Source: Pollutimonas sp035515055 (GTDB taxonomy: Bacteria; Pseudomonadota; Gammaproteobacteria; Burkholderiales; Burkholderiaceae_B). From it: a DNA stretch of 59,377 bases. Shown one piece after another: positions 54,266-59,377 of the stretch (positions are counted from its first letter, which is position 1; each line of letters begins with the position of its first letter). The notes under the pieces are model-generated. The model did not search any database. It worked only from the letters and a program-made list of their open reading frames with translations, and was not told where the DNA came from. The stretch is from the NCBI GenBank assembly GCA_035515055.1, contig DATJBV010000044.1, positions 1 through 59,377 of the forward strand, written 5' to 3'. Made by a program: the position numbers and the translations under genes.

Positions 54266-55231
54266 TTAAGTTTTCACGGGCAAGAGGCTAAGGACTTCCT
54301 GCTCCGCTTCTTCAAGTGTGGGCCATCCGTGGGCTGATCCCAGGCAACTGGCCTGATCGGACCAGGGGCCTGTACGCAAATGTTGGGTTACGCCGAACAA
54401 GGTCAGCTGTTTGGCGCCCGCTGCCGCAGCCACGTGCGAAACGCCTGAGTCGTTGCATACAACCAGCGAGGCAAGCTGGGTGAGTGTAGCAAACGCACCC
54501 AGGTTCAGCGCTGGCAGGCATAGGGCACCGGGCGCATTTTGCATCGCTGCTTGCGCCTCCGCCGGCGGCGGGCACATTACTACGGTGTGTCCCAGATCCT
54601 GTAGACGCCTCGTCAAGTCATTGAAGTGGGGCCAGACCTTCACCTTGCCGCGGTGCAGCCCCGTTGCCGTGGGCGCAATAAGGACAAACTCGCCAGGCGT
54701 CAGGCCCGCGTTCCTGACGGCGCGCATTGCCTCGCTACGGTGCTTGTCCAGAATGCGCAGGCCAAGTCGACTGGGAGGATGCGGCGACGCCAGGGGATGG
54801 CCCCAACGCTTGAGCGCCTGCGCGGCAATGTAGTACCACGATTCGACCGCGTGCATGCTGGCGCCCGGTTTGTTCAAAGGCCACCGCAAGATCAGGCTGC
54901 GGCCATCGTCGCGGTAGCCCGCGCTGGGTATGCCTGCGAATTTGAATACCATCGCGCTGGAGAGCGAATCGGGCAAAAGCAATCCCCTGGGGTGGGCGTG
55001 TTGGGCCTTCTTTCGGAAGGCGTTCACGACAGCCCTGTCTTCGCGCCAACGGCCTTTCATTTCGATGAAACCGGCAAGGTCGTACGCCGACAATAAGTCT
55101 CGCGCCCATGGCCGGGCGCAAACCACCACAGGGATTTCTGTTTTCAATAACGCATGCAGGCAGGGAAGACTCATGCAGACATCGCCTATCCAGTTGGGTA
55201 GGCGTAAATAAATAGCGGAGGGTGTGGACAT
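54266..55231 (-). CDS. glycosyltransferase family 9, ADP-heptose:LPS heptosyltransferase-like
   Basis: A 321-residue GT-B enzyme of the WaaC/WaaF type. It starts AIYLRLPNWIGDVCMSLPCL, the usual heptosyltransferase opening, has LLLPDSLSSAMVFKFAGIPSAGYR, VLIAPTATGLHRGKVKVWP and donor-site VVCNDSGVSHVAAAAG. The pattern is closest to WaaF (heptosyltransferase II). ATG 55231 is preferred to an in-frame TTG at 55237. It is divergent from msbA, with 106 bases between starts, and supports an LPS role for this region. Confidence 0.88.
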   Translation of the reverse strand: MSTPSAIYLRLPNWIGDVCMSLPCLHALLKTEIPVVVCARPWARDLLSAYDLAGFIEMKGRWREDRAVVNAFRKKAQHAHPRGLLLPDSLSSAMVFKFAGIPSAGYRDDGRSLILRWPLNKPGASMHAVESWYYIAAQALKRWGHPLASPHPPSRLGLRILDKHRSEAMRAVRNAGLTPGEFVLIAPTATGLHRGKVKVWPHFNDLTRRLQDLGHTVVMCPPPAEAQAAMQNAPGALCLPALNLGAFATLTQLASLVVCNDSGVSHVAAAAGAKQLTLFGVTQHLRTGPWSDQASCLGSAHGWPTLEEAEQEVLSLLPVKT

Positions 55232-55302
55232 GAGCAAGACGCGGCGGCCGGGGGCGGTATGATGGCTAAAGTTTGAATGGCGTTGGTCGGGAGAACGCTA
55301 AA

Positions 55303-55341
55303 ATGAATCACCCACTAGTATATAAGCGAGTCTCGTATTGA
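55303..55341 (+). CDS. 12-codon upstream ORF overlapping the msbA start
   Basis: ATG 55303 opens MNHPLVYKRVSY and stops at TGA 55339-55341. GGGAG (55289-55293) lies nine bases upstream, a better ribosome site than msbA itself has. The stop overlaps the TTG start of msbA (TTGA, 55338-55341), the arrangement expected for translational coupling. It could be a leader peptide or chance; conservation would decide. Confidence 0.4.
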   Translation: MNHPLVYKRVSY

Positions 55342-57116
55342 AGTCTGCATCAACAACTCCATCGGCACGATCGGAACCGGTCAAGCTCGACCTGTGGCGT
55401 CGGATATACAGTCGGCTGGGTGTTTACTGGAAAGCGGTCATCGTCGCCGTGCTTTTGGTAAGCGTCGCCGCTGCGACGCAACCTACGCTGGCCATCATCA
55501 TGAAGCCTCTGCTGGACGACGGCTTCAACGGATCCAACCCCTCTTACATGTGGTCGATTCCCCTGACCGTTATTGGCCTGATGTTCTTGCGCGGCGTATG
55601 CAGTTATGCCAGTACCTACTTGCTCGCATGGGTTGCCAACAATATGTTGCTGGGCCTGCGCAAGGAAATGTTCCAGCGCCTGCTGGGCTTGTCCGATTCC
55701 GAGTTCAAGCGGGGCGACTCGGGCCGCTTGCTGAATCGCTTCACCATCGATGCGGGCACGGTCACCAGTCTGGCAACCGAAGTCATCACCGTCGTCGTTC
55801 GTGAAACCCTGGTCGTTGTTGCCCTATTGGGCGTGCTTTTGTATATGTCGTGGCAATTGACGCTCATTGTGCTGGTCATGCTGCCCGTGTCGACGCTGAT
55901 CGCGCGCGTTTTCATCAAGCGCTTGCGCCGTATCAATCGGGAAACCATAGGAATGAACGCGGAACTGACACGCGTCGTGCGTGAAGGCATCGACGGTCAG
56001 CGTGTCATCAAGCTTTTCGACGGATATGACCGCGAAGCCAGCCGTTTCGATTATGTCAACGGACGGCTGCGCCGGTTTGCGATGCGCGCCGCCAGCGCCG
56101 ATGCCGCCATGTCGCCGCTGGCCCAGTTCTCGATTGCCCTATCGGTCGCCACTGTTATTGCCGTTGCCTTGTACCAGGCCAACAACGAGGGGCTGACAGT
56201 GGGGAGCTTTGCCGCATTCATGGCGGCGCTGGGCCAAATTTTCGATCCAATGAAGCGGCTCACCAATATTGCCAGTGCAATGCAGCGCATGCTCATATCG
56301 GCAGAGAGCGTCTTTACCCTCATCGATCAAAATCCGGAGGACGACAGCGGCACGCGCACGCTGGCGCAGCCTATCAAGGGCCGCGTCGAATACAAAAATA
56401 TCTTCCACCGCTTCCCCAACGCATCGGCCGATACGCTCTCCGATGTCTCGTTCACGGCGGAGCCCGGCCAGACCGTCGCCCTGGTAGGGCGCTCCGGCAG
56501 CGGCAAGACAACGCTCGTCAATATGTTGCCGCGTTTCGTCCTTCCAGCGTCGGGCACGGTCACCATCGATGGCCAGGAGGTCAATAACCTGGTACTGCGC
56601 GATTTACGGGCTCATTTGTCGCTCGTAAGTCAGGATGTCGTCCTGTTCGAGGGCACGATTGCCGAAAACGTTGGTTACGGCGCGCTGCACGACGCCAGCC
56701 GCGAGGAAATCTACAAGGCTCTCGATGCGGCGAACCTGCTCAGCTTCGTCCAAGGCCTGCCGCAGGGCCTCGATACGCCGGTCGGCGAAAACGCCAGCCA
56801 GCTGTCGGGCGGGCAACGTCAACGCCTGGCGATTGCGCGGGCGCTGATCAAGAATGCGCCCATATTGATTCTGGACGAGGCGACGTCGGCACTCGACAAC
56901 GAGTCCGAACGCCAAGTCCAGGCATCGCTCGAGCTGCTGATGGCCGGCCGCACGACCCTGGTCATCGCGCACCGCCTGTCGACTGTGCAGAAGGCCGATA
57001 AAATCGTCGTCCTAGACGCCGGGAAAATTGTCGAGCAAGGCCGCCACGATCAGTTGCTGGAACTCAATGGCTTATATGCTTCGCTGTATAAAATGCAATT
57101 CCGGGATCAAGAATGA
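55338..57116 (+). CDS. msbA: lipid A export ATP-binding/permease protein MsbA
   Basis: A 592-residue half-transporter that flips lipid A-core across the inner membrane. Six transmembrane segments occupy about residues 20-310, followed by the ATPase with Walker A VGRSGSGKTTL, signature LSGGQRQRLAIARAL, Walker B PILILDEATSALD and the switch His in VIAHRLS. The start is TTG at 55338; no in-frame ATG lies before the conserved IMKPLLDDGF, so TTG is well supported by family length. The start overlaps a 12-codon upstream ORF. Confidence 0.95.
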   Translation: MKSASTTPSARSEPVKLDLWRRIYSRLGVYWKAVIVAVLLVSVAAATQPTLAIIMKPLLDDGFNGSNPSYMWSIPLTVIGLMFLRGVCSYASTYLLAWVANNMLLGLRKEMFQRLLGLSDSEFKRGDSGRLLNRFTIDAGTVTSLATEVITVVVRETLVVVALLGVLLYMSWQLTLIVLVMLPVSTLIARVFIKRLRRINRETIGMNAELTRVVREGIDGQRVIKLFDGYDREASRFDYVNGRLRRFAMRAASADAAMSPLAQFSIALSVATVIAVALYQANNEGLTVGSFAAFMAALGQIFDPMKRLTNIASAMQRMLISAESVFTLIDQNPEDDSGTRTLAQPIKGRVEYKNIFHRFPNASADTLSDVSFTAEPGQTVALVGRSGSGKTTLVNMLPRFVLPASGTVTIDGQEVNNLVLRDLRAHLSLVSQDVVLFEGTIAENVGYGALHDASREEIYKALDAANLLSFVQGLPQGLDTPVGENASQLSGGQRQRLAIARALIKNAPILILDEATSALDNESERQVQASLELLMAGRTTLVIAHRLSTVQKADKIVVLDAGKIVEQGRHDQLLELNGLYASLYKMQFRDQE

Positions 57117-57136
57117 CAATGAAGGGAATAAGACAC

Positions 57137-57583
57137 ATGAAGAAGCTTACTGCGCTCCTGGCGCTAACCGTCGTGGCCGGCTGCGCGTCTACGACACCAG
57201 CGGGACTGCGACTGAGCGATTTGCGCGATCCCAGGTTTCTGCGCACGGAACAAAGCATTCCGCTAACGTATCCGAAGATTCAGATGGCTTTGTTCAAGCA
57301 CAAGGAAGTTTGCGGAAGCGCACCGGTATTTGCCATGGAACCGGGCAAGACGGCGTATGCCACGATTATCGACAGGCCGTCGGGGGCAACCAACTACGAC
57401 CATGCCATCTTGTTCGAGCTCACCCGATACGAGGGTACGATGCTTTCCGAGGCGCGTGTTCAAGCGGCCGCTTATGCCTATTACTCGAACGCCGAAACGA
57501 ACCAGCGCATTAAACAGGTTTTCGACGCAATTGCCCATCCGGACGTCTGCCCTGGGGCGGCGCCGGAACCTACATCAAAATAA
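57137..57583 (+). CDS. small predicted lipoprotein, function unknown
   Basis: A 148-residue protein with a lipoprotein signal MKKLTALLALTVVAGCAS, in which Cys16 would be lipidated. The mature part has two further cysteines (VCGSAP and DVCPGA) but no family I recognise. The ATG at 57137 follows AAGGGA; an ATG at 57113 overlapping the msbA stop is also in frame but would place a charged stretch before the signal. Its end overlaps the rng end by 14 bases on the opposite strand. Confidence 0.82.
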   Translation: MKKLTALLALTVVAGCASTTPAGLRLSDLRDPRFLRTEQSIPLTYPKIQMALFKHKEVCGSAPVFAMEPGKTAYATIIDRPSGATNYDHAILFELTRYEGTMLSEARVQAAAYAYYSNAETNQRIKQVFDAIAHPDVCPGAAPEPTSK

Positions 57584-59033
57584 TGTCGTATTGTTCTTGA
57601 GAATACTGGCTCTCGACTTCCATGGATATGGGTTTGCCTATGAAGTCGCCCAGCATTGCCAAGTGCGGGCTTTCTTCTTCCAGAAACAAATCCACAATCG
57701 CCTGCGAGGCCAGGATACGGAACTCCTTGGGGTTGAATTGGCGCGATTCGCGTAGTATCTCTCTTAGGATTTCATAGCAAAGCGTGCGCGCTGTTCTTAC
57801 GCTGCCTCGCGACTGGCAAGTGGGGCAGGGCTCGCACAGTTGATGCGCCAGCGAATCCCGGGTGCGTTTACGTGTCATTTCGACCAATCCCAGCTGGCTG
57901 AATCCGCTGACTGTCATGCGCGTGCGGTCTTTGGCCAGCGCCTTGCCCAGCTCTGCCAACACCGCGCTGCGATGTCCCGCATCATCCATATCGATGAAGT
58001 CCAGAATAATAATGCCGCCGAGGTTGCGCAGGCGCAGTTGACGGGCCAAGGCTATGGCGGCTTCCAGATTGGTCTTGAATATGGTGTCGTCGAAGCTGCG
58101 TCCGCCGACGAATCCTCCGGTATTCACATCGACCGTCGTGAGTGCTTCGGTCTGATCGATAATGAGATAACCCCCCGACTTGAGATCGACCCGGCGGGAA
58201 AGCGCGCGCGCGATTTCCTCGTCAACATTGGCCGTGTCGAACAACGGCCGCTCGCCGCTGTAGTGCCTGATGCGGTCTAGTACGGAAGGTGTGTAGGTTT
58301 TTGCCCAATCCAGCAGTTCTTGCGTGGTGCTGCGCGAATCCACCAAAATAGTGCCTGTATCGGGGGTGACCATATCGCGCAGCACACGCTGCGCCAGTGT
58401 CAGGTCGGTATGCAATACCGAAGGCGTTGGCTGGCTTTTTGCCTTGGCCTGGACGCTGGCCCAAAGCGTGTGCAAATAAGACTGGTCAGCTTGCAGCTCT
58501 TCATCGGTGGCTCCCTCCGCCTGCGTACGGACGATAAAGCCGCCGGATTCGTCCGCCGGCATGAACCGCTGGACCCGCTCGCGTAGCGATGCGCGATCTT
58601 CCTCGGTCTCGATCTTTTGCGATATGCCAATATGAGGGTCGTAGGGCAAATACACCAGCATGCGCCCGGCAATACTGATTTGGGTGGACAGGCGTGCGCC
58701 TTTGCTTCCCAAGGGGTCTTTGATGACCTGGACCATTAGCGATTGCCCTTCGTACAGCAGCTTCTCGATAGGGGTAATGGCGGTGCCGTTGCTGCGCTCG
58801 GTACGATTCTGTCTTAGGTCGGCGACATGAATGAATGCCGCGCGCTCCAGGCCGATGTCGACAAAGGCGCTTTGCATGCCGGGAAGGACTCGCACTACCT
58901 TGCCAAGATACAGGTTGCCGACGTGCCCGCGCTGTATGCTGCGTTCGATGTGCAACTCCTGGACAGCGCCTTGCTCTACAAGCGCTACCCGCGTTTCGAA
59001 GGGCGTTACGTTTATTAGTATGTCTTCAGTCAT
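57570..59033 (-). CDS. rng: ribonuclease G
   Basis: RNase G matures the 5' end of 16S rRNA and degrades mRNA. The 487-residue product has the S1 domain (GHVGNLYLGKVVRVLPGMQSAFVDIG, split by the AAFIHV segment), the catalytic Asp regions TVDVNTGGFVG and LGGIIILDFIDM, and the zinc-link cysteines in CEPCPTCQSRG. The length fits RNase G rather than RNase E, which has a long tail. ATG 59033 gives the family start MTEDILINVTPFETRVALVE; a TTG at 59069 is in frame but unlikely. No maf gene lies upstream in the window. Confidence 0.95.
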   Translation of the reverse strand: MTEDILINVTPFETRVALVEQGAVQELHIERSIQRGHVGNLYLGKVVRVLPGMQSAFVDIGLERAAFIHVADLRQNRTERSNGTAITPIEKLLYEGQSLMVQVIKDPLGSKGARLSTQISIAGRMLVYLPYDPHIGISQKIETEEDRASLRERVQRFMPADESGGFIVRTQAEGATDEELQADQSYLHTLWASVQAKAKSQPTPSVLHTDLTLAQRVLRDMVTPDTGTILVDSRSTTQELLDWAKTYTPSVLDRIRHYSGERPLFDTANVDEEIARALSRRVDLKSGGYLIIDQTEALTTVDVNTGGFVGGRSFDDTIFKTNLEAAIALARQLRLRNLGGIIILDFIDMDDAGHRSAVLAELGKALAKDRTRMTVSGFSQLGLVEMTRKRTRDSLAHQLCEPCPTCQSRGSVRTARTLCYEILREILRESRQFNPKEFRILASQAIVDLFLEEESPHLAMLGDFIGKPISMEVESQYSQEQYDIILM

Positions 59034-59377
59034 TTCAATAGTATGGGGCGTGCAGGGTAATTCGCGCAATTCGACGAGAGTAGGGTAACTATATATGGAG
59101 TCGGAAGACCCCTCTATATATAGAGGGGTCTTATGTAGATGGAGGCGAGCACGTAGGGAATGCGTCTATCTGCTCTATATATACAGCATGAACAGGGCGC
59201 TCCAGCTAGATAAACCGAACACTTAAATAGATAAATGGGGCGCTGTGAGGGGTGGGCGGCAATCTACACACGGAATCACAAGGCGACCCGATATTTTTTT
59301 TGGTTCCAATCGAAAATAATTTCCCCTTGCCCATCAAGGCCTTATGTCATGTCTTGTCATCTTTGTGCCGTATTTGC
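59034..59377. other. gene-free, relatively AT-rich stretch upstream of rng
   Basis: No convincing coding frame, tRNA or known RNA was found in these 344 bases. The stretch is visibly richer in A and T than the rest of the window and holds three CTATATAT boxes (59089-59096, 59114-59121, 59175-59182), a 28-bp palindrome, and two TAGATAAA direct repeats (59207-59214, 59228-59235) next to GGGCGCT copies (59195-59201, 59238-59244). It may hold the rng promoter or mark the edge of a different segment beyond the window. Confidence 0.5.
59105..59132. repeat. 28-bp perfect palindrome, hairpin-forming
   Basis: AAGACCCCTCTATA (59105-59118) is followed at once by its exact reverse complement (59119-59132). 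As RNA it would form a hairpin with a GACCCCTC stem and an AT-rich tip. It has no following T-run beyond TCTT, so it could be a bidirectional terminator for genes on either side or an operator upstream of rng. Confidence 0.7.

Noticed and set aside
1..59377. CRISPR arrays, tRNA or rRNA genes, prophage or transposase genes
   Set aside because: No regularly spaced direct repeats, cloverleaf sequences, rRNA blocks or recognisable mobile-element proteins were seen on reading both strands.

Overview
The window is GC-rich, densely packed chromosomal DNA of a betaproteobacterium. Gene content and order (xseB-ispA-dxs-folE2; rpsF-priB-rpsR-rplI-dnaB; alaC-hom-thrC; dnaE followed by an LPS-core glycosyltransferase cluster; argA/hrpA; msbA) point to Burkholderiales, most likely Alcaligenaceae (Bordetella/Pusillimonas relatives). 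This placement comes from recognised protein families and gene order, not from a database search. No rRNA, tRNA, CRISPR array, transposase or phage gene was seen.

Layout. 1-540: possible start of a left-edge gene on the minus strand, then a structured repeat element (copy 1). 660-4695: exonuclease VII small subunit, isoprenoid precursor enzymes (IspA, Dxs) and FolE2. 4763-7936: ribosomal operon rpsF-priB-rpsR-rplI, a terminator, then dnaB. 7933-11596 (minus): Mth938-like protein, Bcp peroxiredoxin, a PIN-PhoH ATPase gene broken by a one-base frameshift, pdxA. 11783-16102: alaC-hom-thrC (translationally coupled) and the fluoride channel crcB. 16099-19150 (minus): hpnC-hpnD-hpnE, a farnesyl-PP to squalene pathway. 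19226-26517: alanine racemase, an SDR, radA, TauE/SafE permease, a large FtsX-type permease and the Kdo kinase kdkA. 26575-32160: putrescine ABC transporter potFGHI, rpiA, phoU. 32166-34960 (minus): yggX, a family 25 glycosyltransferase, repeat copy 2, argA. 35042-46992: hrpA, dnaE, then five LPS/polysaccharide genes, the first three joined to dnaE by ATGA overlaps. 47073-53487: a more accessory stretch (GST, DUF2784, spermidine-synthase-like, PLP decarboxylase, VOC, NnrU, FAD oxidoreductase, YkgJ). 53492-59033: YdcF, a GT9 heptosyltransferase-like gene, msbA, a small lipoprotein and rng. 59034-59377: AT-rich, gene-free sequence with a 28-bp palindrome.

How the genes fit together. Several sets feed the envelope: Dxs/IspA supply farnesyl-PP that HpnCDE could convert to squalene; KdkA, the GT4/GT2/deacetylase cluster, the GT9 enzyme and MsbA build and export LPS. 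Others are core housekeeping genes for replication (DnaB, PriB, DnaE), translation, RNA processing (Rng, HrpA) and amino-acid synthesis.

Most noteworthy: (1) two diverged, oppositely oriented copies of a roughly 160-240 bp non-coding repeat with ACACGTCG-type iterons and strong hairpins (297-533 and 33409-33570); (2) the frameshift inside the PIN domain of the PhoH-like gene near 10050; (3) a 12-codon upstream ORF whose stop overlaps the TTG start of msbA; (4) hpnCDE with no squalene cyclase nearby; (5) an unusual 28-bp palindrome and repeated CTATATAT boxes upstream of rng. I did not find a convincing wholly new multi-gene system; the repeat family is the best candidate for something undescribed.
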